Source of the DNA: a virus
Virus record (IMG/VR): IMGVR_UViG_3300044655_003531
Span: 86,078 to 150,077 of that record
Reading direction: 5' to 3' (one strand)
DNA: 64,000 nucleotides
In this document: one piece after another, positions 7,063-15,171 of the stretch
Position numbering within the stretch: position 1 is the first letter of the stretch
How the letters are laid out: the number at the start of each line of letters is the position of its first letter
The notes under the pieces: generated by a model
Told to the model about the DNA's origin: nothing
Database searches by the model: none
Seen by the model: only the letters and a program-made list of their open reading frames with translations
Made by a program: the position numbers and the translations under genes

Positions 7063-8406
7063 TTATATTCCAAGTTTCTCTCTAGTTTTAGGTCCCACTA
7101 TTCCATCATCCACCAAACCTTTTTTCCTTTGAAATTCCTTAACAGCCTGTTCAGTTTTAGGACCAAAATTAGTTCTTTGGGTTCCTAAATTTGTCATGCC
7201 CAATGCATCCTGGAGTTTACCGACCTCCTCAGACTTCATTCCTCTTTTTAAGACTTCTTTTCCTCCGCTGCCTGCTGACTGGACGGATCCAGATCCTCCC
7301 GAGTCCTTTCCTTCTGAGTCTTCTTTTTTAACTTCACTAAATCCCAAGGCACCCAATAGAACTTGTTTTTGATCGGAGCTTAAACTGGAAGCCCATTTTT
7401 TCAAATCTTCCTTTGTTTTGATTGACGAAGGAAATTTTATATCTTTTACTTCTTCTTCTTCTTTATATTTTTGATCTTTTTCTCCTTTATTATCTTCTTC
7501 TGAAGTTAAAAGTTTTCTGAATTCTTCTATTTGTTTAACGATTGTTTCGGCCCAAACTTCTTTTGATGATTTGCCAAGGTCAACATTTTCCAATTCTTGC
7601 TGACCCCCTTTAGATTTTTGAGAGGACTTGAAATTGATTTTTGCTCCTTTTGCATTTAGATCCGTGACCAATTTTCCCATCATTTCTTGGGAAACTTCCA
7701 CTGCCTTGTCTTTGAAAGTCGTAGAAAAAGCCAAGCCAAAAAGTTCCAATAAGTTCGATAATTGTTCGGACACAACTTCATTGTATCCTGAGAATTCCTC
7801 ATCCGATAAAGCCTTACCCACCATTTCTATCAATTGGTCATAGGTAGTTTCTTCTCTTAAGGAGGTCATACTTTTAACAATCCCCCTTTCTACTGCATTC
7901 ATTTCTTTCCAGATTTGGGGCCAAACCTGGAGCCAAAATTCTTTAGGCTCGATTTTAGTTTCTTCAATAATAGGCTTACCATCAAATTTGACAGACGGAA
8001 TAAAGTACTTAGACACTATAGGAAAAATCTTATTGAGTGACCTTTCGATTAGAGCCTTAATAGCCACTTTATATTTGGAATCGATGTTGTCTAGGGTTTC
8101 AGTTTTGACTTCTTCGATCCAGGTATTCATAACATTGTTTGCTATCCCGTATGGTTCAACACTTTGACCGTTAATGTCGATTTTTTGCTCCATAGGTAAT
8201 TCTTTGCCCTTAATTTGATAAAAGGGCGTACTCAAACGTTTTTGGCTTTCTTCTTGATCACCCAGGACTGGAGAATCCCCTCCTCTTTTTTTTCCGATTT
8301 TATCGAGTTTTTTTTCTAATCTTTCTTCCCTTCTTTGCAGTCTCCTCTCCTTTCGACTCATTTCTTCTTCTAAAATATAATCAGAGAATTTAATAATAGA
8401 GTTCAT
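7063..8406 (-). CDS. Peptidoglycan-binding-domain protein with Lys/Glu-rich coiled regions
   Basis: A 447-residue protein. Residues ~384-447 form a PG_binding_1 domain: VLKRGMKSEEVGKLQDALG, FGPKTEQAVKEFQRKKGL and DDGIVGPKTREKLG. The N-terminus MNSIIKFSDYILEEE has the aromatic motif shared by several neighbours, followed by a basic coiled-coil-like segment (residues ~16-40). The middle is long, helical and charged with no catalytic domain recognised. The binding domain suggests contact with the cell wall on entry or lysis; a virion-packaged role is inferred from the N-terminus. A promoter-like box lies 15 nt before the ATG. Confidence 0.7.
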   Translation of the reverse strand: MNSIIKFSDYILEEEMSRKERRLQRREERLEKKLDKIGKKRGGDSPVLGDQEESQKRLSTPFYQIKGKELPMEQKIDINGQSVEPYGIANNVMNTWIEEVKTETLDNIDSKYKVAIKALIERSLNKIFPIVSKYFIPSVKFDGKPIIEETKIEPKEFWLQVWPQIWKEMNAVERGIVKSMTSLREETTYDQLIEMVGKALSDEEFSGYNEVVSEQLSNLLELFGLAFSTTFKDKAVEVSQEMMGKLVTDLNAKGAKINFKSSQKSKGGQQELENVDLGKSSKEVWAETIVKQIEEFRKLLTSEEDNKGEKDQKYKEEEEVKDIKFPSSIKTKEDLKKWASSLSSDQKQVLLGALGFSEVKKEDSEGKDSGGSGSVQSAGSGGKEVLKRGMKSEEVGKLQDALGMTNLGTQRTNFGPKTEQAVKEFQRKKGLVDDGIVGPKTREKLGI

Positions 8407-8421
8407 AGAATTTTTTTTTTG

Positions 8422-8429
8422 TATATATC
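8422..8429 (-). promoter_or_regulatory. Candidate late promoter element GATATATA
   Basis: Coding strand TTTGGATATATAC followed by a run of A residues; 15 nt before the ATG at 8406 and just downstream of the Hc1 terminator. Confidence 0.7.
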
Positions 8430-8444
8430 CAAATGATGTACCAC

Positions 8445-8469
8445 AAAAAAGCAGTCCGAAGACTGCTTT
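8445..8469 (-). terminator. Intrinsic terminator with UUCG loop
   Basis: On the minus strand a 9-bp stem AAAGCAGTC/GACTGCTTT closes a TTCG tetraloop in the stable C(UUCG)G setting, then a T-run. It sits 21 nt after the Hc1 stop codon. Confidence 0.9.
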
Positions 8470-8489
8470 CTAAAATAAAGAAGAAAATT

Positions 8490-8669
8490 CTAAGCTGCCT
8501 TGGATTTTTGATCTTGTATATCAATTCTGATCTGCTGGGCAAGTTTTTTCAGTTCTTGCATTGCAACTCTTACCCGAGTACCAGCGGCTTTATTTCCTTT
8601 TTCAGTGAATTTCTGGAATTCAGGTTCAATTTGAGAGATGAGATTTTTAATTTCTTGAAAAGCTTCCAT
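8490..8669 (-). CDS. Histone H1-like protein, Hc1 family
   Basis: A short gene of 59 residues, from the ATG at 8669 to TAG at 8490. The protein starts MEAFQEIKNLISQIE, contains the family signature EKGNKAAGTRVRVAMQELKKLAQ, and ends with a short basic tail DQKSKAA. Hc1-like histone H1 proteins of this length are characteristic of Bacteroidetes and related groups and bind DNA non-specifically. In the phage it could compact the genome, silence host DNA or be packaged. It forms a single-gene unit: the upstream gap (8670-8722) is AT-rich with a possible TATAAT-type box, and a strong terminator follows. The opposite-strand frame here has no similarity. Confidence 0.88.
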   Translation of the reverse strand: MEAFQEIKNLISQIEPEFQKFTEKGNKAAGTRVRVAMQELKKLAQQIRIDIQDQKSKAA

Positions 8670-8722
8670 AATAGATAATTTTTATTTATTATAGAATAGT
8701 ATAAGAAAAAGTTTCATCAAAA

Positions 8723-9256
8723 CTAGCGATTCAAGACGTAAACTCCTTTTCTAGATCCGGGTTGCAAATGCCATTCATCACCTAGGATCGAAATTAACAT
8801 AGATCTAGCGTACTCCTCGTAGTTATTCAGAACTAGATTTTGATTCATCTCATCCACTATTCTGATTGTTTTTGGGTTTTTCTCCAAGTAATTCAAAAGA
8901 CATTTGCCAATCTGCTTGTAGAGCCTCGCCAATTCTCCTCCCTTAAGTTTAAATTTATTGGAGTTAGCTTCGGGTAAATTCTTGGTGTTCTCAATTGCAA
9001 TGTCTTCGATCACCTCGGGCTCGATCTGGTTGAGATTAATGACGGCATAAGAATTTTTTGGACCCTCCATATTTTCAAATCTGGAGTATTTGCCAATCAA
9101 AAAAACATAACCTTGCTGGTCTCCTTTTTCTTTGTCTATCTGGAAAAAATAGTAACATAGATCCCCGTCTTTCTTAAAGAGAAAGGGCAAGGTTCCAAAC
9201 CCATCGGCTTCATTTAGCTGGGTAATGAATTGAGAATAAGGAAGAATAACTTTCAC
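8723..9256 (-). CDS. Hypothetical protein with N-terminal PYSQFI motif
   Basis: A 177-residue protein starting at a GTG (9256), supported by a promoter-like box 17 nt upstream and no closer ATG. The N-terminus MKVILPYSQFITQLNEADGFG carries Y-x-x-F-I and an L-N-E followed by a small residue, resembling the cut site of T4-type prohead protease. The following segment (GTLPFLFKKDGDLCYYFFQID, YVFLIGKYSRFENMEGP) is beta-rich. A helical part contains LARLYKQIGKCLLNYLEKNP. No family recognised. Confidence 0.6.
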   Translation of the reverse strand: MKVILPYSQFITQLNEADGFGTLPFLFKKDGDLCYYFFQIDKEKGDQQGYVFLIGKYSRFENMEGPKNSYAVINLNQIEPEVIEDIAIENTKNLPEANSNKFKLKGGELARLYKQIGKCLLNYLEKNPKTIRIVDEMNQNLVLNNYEEYARSMLISILGDEWHLQPGSRKGVYVLNR

Positions 9257-9273
9257 TGTGGATTGTTTTATGT

Positions 9274-9281
9274 TATATATC
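9274..9281 (-). promoter_or_regulatory. Candidate late promoter element GATATATA
   Basis: Coding strand TAGAGATATATAAC, 17 nt before the GTG at 9256. Confidence 0.65.
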
Positions 9282-9295
9282 TCTAGAATTTTGTT

Positions 9296-11245
9296 TTATT
9301 CTTTCAAAGCGGACTTCAAAATCTCGTAATTGTTTAAAACAGCTTTAGGTAACATTTTTTTGGCAGCTGTAAAATTGCCTTCCTTCAATTTTGTCCTCAC
9401 CTCTGTGGCAGACATGGATCTTTTACTGACGTGAAGAGCGAAATCAGAAGGTAATTTATCGTGCAGCTCTGTTTTTTTAATGTACTCAAACTGTTTACCG
9501 TAATCATCCGCCCTGTCTTCTCCAGATCCCACCAGATGAGGGATGTAGCCCTCTTCGACCAATCTATTAACAACTGAACCCAATAGACCCAATTTGACAA
9601 TCTTGTAACCGGCAAAGTCTTCTGGATAAGCTTCCATCAAGGAATCCATGTACTGCTTGATAATCTCTTCATTAAATGGGGAATTTTTATTTCTGTTGTG
9701 ACCTGGATAAACGACCACAACAAAAACAGGAAAATCGTTTTTTTTCTTCATCTCTTGGGCCATCTTCAAATGTCCCAGATGGAAAGGTTGGAATCGTCCG
9801 AGCATCACATTGATGTTTTTCTCCTCCTTTTTCCCCGTAGATTTTTCTTCTGCTTCTTCAACCGTGTTTTCTTCCCGTTGCTCTAGGTATTCTTCGTGTT
9901 TTTGATCGATGGTCTCTAACTTGGAAATGAATTCGTCGAAGGAAAAGAGAGGATTTTCTTCCTCTTCATTGTCATCAAGTTCTTCTCTGAGATAATCTAC
10001 GGAAGGAGAATTTATTTTCTTGAATTCGAGGAAGCTCGTAAAATCTTGTTTTTCTTGCTCGTTGATTTTTTTCTTGGCCACATAATTTTTGATTTTCTGA
10101 ACTAGTAGATTGAATTGTTCTAAAGTACCGGCTTTTACCAGTCCCGAAGCTCGAGTCTTGATTTTTCTGAATGAATTGAGCATCAACTTGAACAAGGACT
10201 CAAAGGCCGGGTCTTCTTCGACCCATTTTAGAACTCTCCTGTCCGAAATGAGTTGTTTGTTCAATCTGAATTCTTCTTTCTTCAGATAATCAGGTTCATC
10301 AAAATCAGTGCCTTTATACTTCTCCGAGTACTGACTCAGAAACTTGGCAAACACGTCCGACATATAGGAGATGTATCTTTCCTCCTCAGAATCCCCTTCT
10401 GTTTCGAAAGATTTTACCCCCTTTTGGAGAATGTAGTTCATAACGTCCAAAAGGGTCAGACCCAGAAAATCACTGGGTTTTCTTTCCATCTGTTGTTGGG
10501 TCTTTTCCTTGGCCAACTCCGTGAAGATGGGATCAACCATCTTGGCTAAAACTGTTTCGCTTTCTCTATCCGGATGACCAAACCTAAACACGATTCCCTC
10601 CACATCTTTATCCAGGTTATCGTTCAGAGCAGTTTTCTCTAAAGCTGGGTTAAGGACCGAGATGATAAACCTCACGAAACTTTGAGTGGAAAATTTTCGG
10701 GTTAGCTCTTTGAAGGGGGTAGACAAAAATTCCATCAAGGCAACTTTTTGATCGGGCTGAAGCAGGCCCTGAAAAATAATAGGACTTCTTTCCACTCCCA
10801 AAAGATCAGCCCATTCGTCCAGCTTTTCTTTCTTTTGAAGGGTTCTGGCGACTTTGCCTCCCGGCGCCATTTGATGAATGTAAGAAAGAATCAGATTATT
10901 TTTGGGCACCCGATCATAGACTATTTCAACTGGCTGGGTGTTGGCGAAATACTCTAGGCCAAATCTCCAGCCTCTGGGGATTCTCTCTATAATGTGAGGG
11001 GGAAGACTCGTGATATAAGAAATAGGTTTCTCATAGTATTTCATCAAAGTACGGTCAACTAGGGTAATTGGATTCCTTTGATCCCGCCGATAAAATTTGA
11101 AATTCCCAGTCTCTTGATCCCTCTCGAAACTAAAGGCAGAACCATCCATCTTTTCATTGATGGTAACAAATTCCCTGAAAAGAGAATTGATAAAATTTTC
11201 TCCTTTTTTGTGGTAAAGATCGTATAGATGATTAATGCCAGACAT
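9296..11245 (-). CDS. Ligase-like nucleotidyltransferase fused to NMN adenylyltransferase-like domain
   Basis: A 649-residue two-domain protein. The N-terminal domain has ATP-dependent RNA/DNA ligase motifs: EKMDGSAF (nucleophile K32 in K-x-D-G), WRFGLEYF (motif III region, ~93-100), DVEGIVFRF (motif IV, ~214-222) and AKMVDP (K235, possible motif V). A helical, charged linker follows. From ~476 a HIGH-superfamily adenylyltransferase domain begins: MLGRFQPFHLGHLKMAQ with H-x-G-H at 489-492, and SMSATEVRTKL near 611-621 as the second nucleotide-binding motif, as in NadM-type enzymes that make NAD from NMN and ATP. Both active sites look intact. The combination may join nucleic acid repair with NAD metabolism; substrate is not known. 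Confidence 0.78.
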   Translation of the reverse strand: MSGINHLYDLYHKKGENFINSLFREFVTINEKMDGSAFSFERDQETGNFKFYRRDQRNPITLVDRTLMKYYEKPISYITSLPPHIIERIPRGWRFGLEYFANTQPVEIVYDRVPKNNLILSYIHQMAPGGKVARTLQKKEKLDEWADLLGVERSPIIFQGLLQPDQKVALMEFLSTPFKELTRKFSTQSFVRFIISVLNPALEKTALNDNLDKDVEGIVFRFGHPDRESETVLAKMVDPIFTELAKEKTQQQMERKPSDFLGLTLLDVMNYILQKGVKSFETEGDSEEERYISYMSDVFAKFLSQYSEKYKGTDFDEPDYLKKEEFRLNKQLISDRRVLKWVEEDPAFESLFKLMLNSFRKIKTRASGLVKAGTLEQFNLLVQKIKNYVAKKKINEQEKQDFTSFLEFKKINSPSVDYLREELDDNEEEENPLFSFDEFISKLETIDQKHEEYLEQREENTVEEAEEKSTGKKEEKNINVMLGRFQPFHLGHLKMAQEMKKKNDFPVFVVVVYPGHNRNKNSPFNEEIIKQYMDSLMEAYPEDFAGYKIVKLGLLGSVVNRLVEEGYIPHLVGSGEDRADDYGKQFEYIKKTELHDKLPSDFALHVSKRSMSATEVRTKLKEGNFTAAKKMLPKAVLNNYEILKSALKE

Positions 11246-11253
11246 GGTATGAA

Positions 11254-11685
11254 TTATTTATGGGGAGGAAAACTTGTTGGAAAATTTGGAAAAAAAGATA
11301 AAGGACCGTATTCTTGAAGTTCAAAATCAACATATCCTCTGGACTCCAAAAAAAGAAGACTATTGAGAATTTTGCCAATAATTAATTTAGATTTATCATG
11401 TAATGGTGAGTTCCAGGTCATTAAGAGCAAGGGAACATAAACGGATAAAGGAGGAGGAGAAAAACCAAAATTGATCAAATCGTAGACTGATTTTTCCATC
11501 GTGTAGATAATTTCATCTCCAATCTGAACTTCGTAATCTCCGGTTGAATTGGCCATGACAGAACCATTTAAACCCAGCACTGTCCTAAACAAAATGACTT
11601 CGGGGTGTTTAAAGATGGATTCTATTCCATCTCCTTCCAGCAAGAAATCCAAAGTGGTGTAGAAAAGATTAGGGAAAACGTTCAT
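11254..11685 (-). CDS. Hypothetical protein
   Basis: A 143-residue protein, unrecognised. It begins MNVFPNLFYTTLDFLLEGDG; the aromatic-hydrophobic opening ending L-L-E-G again resembles the shared N-terminal motif. A beta-rich part (DYEVQIGDEIIYTME) and a helix (KLIIGKILNSLLFLESRGYV) follow, then a Pro/Phe-rich end. Its start overlaps the end of the nucleotidyltransferase gene by 17 nt, so the two are probably translated together. Confidence 0.6.
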   Translation of the reverse strand: MNVFPNLFYTTLDFLLEGDGIESIFKHPEVILFRTVLGLNGSVMANSTGDYEVQIGDEIIYTMEKSVYDLINFGFSPPPLSVYVPLLLMTWNSPLHDKSKLIIGKILNSLLFLESRGYVDFELQEYGPLSFFPNFPTSFPPHK

Positions 11686-12607
11686 TACTAACCAGTTTTT
11701 TTATTTCCCAAGGAATGTCGTGATTGGTTCTCTCTAAGTATCTGACAAAATCTTCCACTATAGATTGTAGTTTATCGGCATGGATAAAAGTCGGTTTTTT
11801 TATTAAAGACCAGACATCCTCGAAGGTCTTAACATCACTCGGTCTAACACCAGAACCAAAAAGTAGATCTAGCATCTTTTGAGGATCCCTGGTGACTAGA
11901 AAGGTGCTATCTTCTAAAATTTTAGGTCGGGAGAGTCTTTTTGTTGCTCCCCGATAGGTCTTACGATTCTTATAAACGCCATCTCCTAGTTTGAGAACAT
12001 ACCCAGTATAATCCATGATTTGCCCTTCTTTATCAACGGAATCTACATCCTTCAAGGCCGAAAGAATGGCCTGGAAAAGCCAATTCCTGTGGGCAGATTT
12101 ATACTTGGATTCTTTTTTTCTCTGGTCCGGGGAGTAAAAAATAAATTTAGCCCAATCCATATCCGCAATTGGAATCAGATCAAGTTGAACCGTGCCGTTC
12201 TTGATGTTCCCCTCAATGGGCCATTCAACGCTGACTATGTTGATCCCTTTAAACATTTTGATCTCCGGTTTGTAACCCAAAATGTCGGGGAGTTGGTCCT
12301 TCAGTTTCTCGGTCATTACATCCAACACCTTGGATTCAGGAACACCCCATTTTTGGGCCAGGAAGGGTTTAGAAACTCCCAAATCCACGTCCCCGGAAGT
12401 GTCATCTGGACTTTCTTTTTTTCCAATGCTGCCAATGAGCAAAAAGTCCCTGTTTAATTTTCCATCGCCCAGCAAGGGAAAAAGGGCTTCCCCTAAGTGG
12501 GTCAAAGTTTTGGCCACTTCATCCTCTCGGATCTTTCTAGAACTGCCAATAGCAGCCCCTCCTTCATTTAATTCCATATATTGTGTGTAGGTATAAATCA
12601 TGCTCAA
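11669..12607 (-). CDS. Nucleotidyltransferase, DNA polymerase beta-like fold
   Basis: A 312-residue protein. LLIGSIGKKESPDDTSGDVDLGVS contains the G-S...D-x-D signature (G59-S60, D73 and D75), and VQLDLIPI supplies the third acidic residue D143, so the metal site of the Pol-beta nucleotidyltransferase superfamily looks complete. A C-terminal helical region (residues ~170-312, e.g. NWLFQAILSALKDV) would cover the substrate. The N-terminus MSMIYTYTQYMELNEGGA has the shared Y-x-x-Y motif followed by LNE-GG. Members add nucleotides to RNA, proteins or small molecules; which applies here is unknown. It overlaps the upstream gene by 4 nt. Confidence 0.75.
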   Translation of the reverse strand: MSMIYTYTQYMELNEGGAAIGSSRKIREDEVAKTLTHLGEALFPLLGDGKLNRDFLLIGSIGKKESPDDTSGDVDLGVSKPFLAQKWGVPESKVLDVMTEKLKDQLPDILGYKPEIKMFKGINIVSVEWPIEGNIKNGTVQLDLIPIADMDWAKFIFYSPDQRKKESKYKSAHRNWLFQAILSALKDVDSVDKEGQIMDYTGYVLKLGDGVYKNRKTYRGATKRLSRPKILEDSTFLVTRDPQKMLDLLFGSGVRPSDVKTFEDVWSLIKKPTFIHADKLQSIVEDFVRYLERTNHDIPWEIKKLVSNERFP

Positions 12608-13158
12608 ATATCGTAAAATCTTCTGGCCCCTTTAATGTAACTTGAATACACCCTGCCTTCTTCAGAGCTGGGAGAATCTAGATCAAAATCATCTCCAAAT
12701 GTTCTTCTGCCACTATCGTAGGCTCTACTATAGAAATCCTCATAGTCTTCTCTTGTGTTTCTGCCACTTTTTGTAATGGTTTCACCCCATTTTTCTAGCA
12801 TATCTTTCTTTTGTCTCTTAAGACTCTCCAGAGAATCCCCACCTCTAAAAGGCATTTTAAAAACATCAACAATAGATTTAGCCACCTTCTGAACAAGGGA
12901 CAGGCCCATTCGGACCAATCTTAGCGGAGCTCCACTCGGATCTTCTGCCATAGCTTGAAATCTTGCTCTGGCTCCCGAATCTGAAAATTCACCAATTCCC
13001 GTTTCCGATTCTTTTCTTGAATATCGATCCTCTATCCTTCTCTCTATTTCTTCGAACTTACTCCAATCGTCCTCTTTATCAAAATTGGATCTAAACCTGC
13101 TTCTTTCTCTGTTTATTGCCTCAGAAAACATGGAAAAGTTTTTTAATCTGGGAGTCAT
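12604..13158 (-). CDS. Hypothetical protein with N-terminal MTPRLKNF motif
   Basis: About 184 residues, rich in Arg, Glu and Ser. The ATG at 13158 is used because a promoter-like box lies at 13177-13184; an in-frame GTG at 13197 would be upstream of that box. The start MTPRLKNFSMFSEAINRE matches MTPRIKSFKKFLSE of the gene at 1296. The interior is highly charged (DDWSKFEEIERRIEDRYSRK) with one hydrophobic helix near LVRMGLSLVQKVAKSIVDVF. No fold recognised. It overlaps the nucleotidyltransferase start by 4 nt (ATGA). Confidence 0.65.
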   Translation of the reverse strand: MTPRLKNFSMFSEAINRERSRFRSNFDKEDDWSKFEEIERRIEDRYSRKESETGIGEFSDSGARARFQAMAEDPSGAPLRLVRMGLSLVQKVAKSIVDVFKMPFRGGDSLESLKRQKKDMLEKWGETITKSGRNTREDYEDFYSRAYDSGRRTFGDDFDLDSPSSEEGRVYSSYIKGARRFYDI

Positions 13159-13176
13159 AAATCTGATTTTTTGATT

Positions 13177-13184
13177 TATATATC
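13177..13184 (-). promoter_or_regulatory. Candidate late promoter element GATATATA
   Basis: Coding strand TTGGGATATATAAATC, 18 nt before the ATG at 13158. It settles the start of that gene and would drive the group 13158 to 9296. Confidence 0.7.
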
Positions 13185-13193
13185 CCAACTTGT

Positions 13194-14717
13194 TCACAAT
13201 TTAACCTTGAAGACTTTGTATTTGAATTTCTCTTTCTTATAAATTTGCATTCGAACGTCCCCGTGTTTCATCAGGTAGTTAAGGTATTTAGGAGTAGAAA
13301 AGTCATCCACAAAATCGATTACGTTCACTTTCTCCTTGCCCTCCATTTTTCTCATACCCCTGCCCAGACTTTGCTTGATCAAAACCTCGCTTTTGTATGA
13401 TTCAACCAAGAAAATGTTATGAAGATTGTTGATCGAAATTCCAGTTGAAAATGTACCAAAGGTTGCTACCAGAATCTTATTTTCTCCGTCCTTCATTCTC
13501 TCTTTGTATTCCTCCCTTAATTTTTCATCAGTGTCTCCATCCACGTAGAAAACCTCTTTCGTACTATCTATTTCTCTCAGTCTATTCCAGATTTGCTTTC
13601 CGTATTCATCCTTTACGGACTGAAAAAGCACCAGGGAGTTCTTGGATGTTTTCGAAATAAAATCAACGATATATGAAATTCTTTTTTCACTCTCTATCAC
13701 CAATTTTCTTTCGATGTTGTAGATGTCGTTGCCCTCTAAATTCTGGGCAGAGAATTTCAACTGGGCAAGTTTATCCTTGATCTCCTGATCTAGCCAATCG
13801 AGGATCACAACCTTAATAGAAACAGGGGTGGCGTGGTCGTTCCGAAAAAGAAAATCAGGAGAGATCTCGACCAACACGGGGCCCAGATACTGCTGGATGG
13901 TCAGGTGATCGGCAGAAGACCGATTGGTCAAGGTTCCGGTTAGACCAAATCTCCACCCCGTGTGCATGCATTTGGATAGAATTTTTTTGATGGAAACTGA
14001 ATTGGAATGGTGACACTCGTCCACAAAAACAGCATCCACGTCCTCGAAAAATTCCTTTTCCTGCTTGACCAGAGATTGAAAGGTGCCAATGATCAGATCG
14101 CAGCCTTCTCTCATTTTACTGCCTCCTCCTATCTGTTGGATCTTAACCCCCAATTCATCGATCCCGTAGTCAATGAAATCGTCATTGCCCTGAAACACAA
14201 GGTTAGTACTAGGAACTACAATTAAAAACTTTTTTATCATGCCCCTCTGCTTGAGAAAGGCAAAAATCATGAAGGCAATCAGTGTCTTACCCGAAGAGGT
14301 TGCTATCTCCGACACAGAATACCTAAATTTAACAATCTTCCAGGCTGCCTCAATCTGGTAGTCCCTGGGTTTCATCTCCTTATTGGCAAAAAATTCATTG
14401 ACCCAAGAGGTAAATTCCTCCAGTGTCAGGTCTGAAAAAATAAGGTCCTCCAGTCCCTCAATCTCCACCTCGTAACCGTATTCTTTTCCTAATTTATGAA
14501 TCTCCATCCAAAGACCCGTTGGAACTTTCCACACCGGTCCTCTTTTATCGACGAAACTGATGGAACCATCCCACAGTTTTTTCTTTACCAAGGGATGAAA
14601 GAACCAATTGTTTACCTTTCGGGTCAGAGAAATCTCAACCTGCTTTTTTTCGACTTCAGGGGTCAAAGAATTCAGTAACAACCATTGTTTATCATCTGAC
14701 ACTAAAAATTTTAACAT
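13194..14717 (-). CDS. uvsW: UvsW-like RNA/DNA helicase
   Basis: A 507-residue superfamily 2 helicase. T4 UvsW unwinds branched DNA and R-loops in recombination-dependent replication. The N-terminal ~100 residues follow T4 UvsW (HPLVKKKLWDGSISFVDKRG, like the NPRFRYGNWDGRI part). Walker A is ATSSGKT (139-145), motif II is VDECH (D233-H236), motif III is GLTGT, and motif VI is SLGRGMRK. The C-terminus NYLMKHGDVRMQIYKKEKFKYKVFKV matches the T4 ending. It is followed downstream by the hypothetical gene at 12604, and the UvsY-like gene lies upstream, a UvsW-UvsY linkage also seen in T4. Confidence 0.93.
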   Translation of the reverse strand: MLKFLVSDDKQWLLLNSLTPEVEKKQVEISLTRKVNNWFFHPLVKKKLWDGSISFVDKRGPVWKVPTGLWMEIHKLGKEYGYEVEIEGLEDLIFSDLTLEEFTSWVNEFFANKEMKPRDYQIEAAWKIVKFRYSVSEIATSSGKTLIAFMIFAFLKQRGMIKKFLIVVPSTNLVFQGNDDFIDYGIDELGVKIQQIGGGSKMREGCDLIIGTFQSLVKQEKEFFEDVDAVFVDECHHSNSVSIKKILSKCMHTGWRFGLTGTLTNRSSADHLTIQQYLGPVLVEISPDFLFRNDHATPVSIKVVILDWLDQEIKDKLAQLKFSAQNLEGNDIYNIERKLVIESEKRISYIVDFISKTSKNSLVLFQSVKDEYGKQIWNRLREIDSTKEVFYVDGDTDEKLREEYKERMKDGENKILVATFGTFSTGISINNLHNIFLVESYKSEVLIKQSLGRGMRKMEGKEKVNVIDFVDDFSTPKYLNYLMKHGDVRMQIYKKEKFKYKVFKVKL

Positions 14718-14726
14718 GTCTTTTCC

Positions 14727-15167
14727 TTATTTGATTGTATTACCCCTGAGGTAATCTTCCAAGGCTATTCTTTGACGGATCCCATATAGCATATGGTCTA
14801 CAGTTTGAACTGTTTGATCAATATATTTTCTATGGCCCTCAACTAGTTCAATTTTCTGATTAATCTCGGCCACCTCACCCTCTATCATTGTTTTTAAATC
14901 ATTAGAACCATACCGAACATCTTTGTTCTCCTGGTAATCCTTCATTTTTCTAGCCCTCTCCTGTCTTTCTTTGGAGGACAGTTTGGTAACGATGGTTGCT
15001 AACTTAAAGCCATATTCAATCAGGATTTGTCGAGTAGTAAAAAGATCGATCTGGGCTTCCGCCACGGTATGAATGTTTTTAAGACTGAACGAAATCCCCT
15101 GAATTTTTTCTCTCCAATCGGCTCTTTCCTCTTCGAATAGTTTGACAAAATCTTTTTCTGACGACAT
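14727..15167 (-). CDS. uvsY: Probable UvsY-like recombination mediator
   Basis: A 146-residue, largely helical, charged protein. T4 UvsY (137 residues) loads UvsX recombinase onto gp32-covered single strands. The C-terminal half, YGSNDLKTMIEGEVAEINQKIELVEGH then TVQTVDHMLYGIRQRIALEDYLRG, can be laid against the T4 end (KSEMKTVLSADKDVLKVD ... ALDAIKSRGFAIKHIQDM), with K-T and the final helix in register. Identity is low. The adjacent uvsW gene and comparable size support the call. The UvsX recombinase itself is not in this window. Confidence 0.6.
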   Translation of the reverse strand: MSSEKDFVKLFEEERADWREKIQGISFSLKNIHTVAEAQIDLFTTRQILIEYGFKLATIVTKLSSKERQERARKMKDYQENKDVRYGSNDLKTMIEGEVAEINQKIELVEGHRKYIDQTVQTVDHMLYGIRQRIALEDYLRGNTIK

Positions 15168-15171
15168 AGTG

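Noticed and set aside
8433-8678. Plus-strand frame of 81 residues with hydrophobic segments
   Set aside because: It is antisense to the Hc1 gene and its terminator, and the minus-strand protein has a clear family signature.
13159-13197. GTG start for the gene at 12604
   Set aside because: The promoter-like box lies between this GTG and the ATG at 13158, and the ATG gives an N-terminus like that of the 1296 gene.
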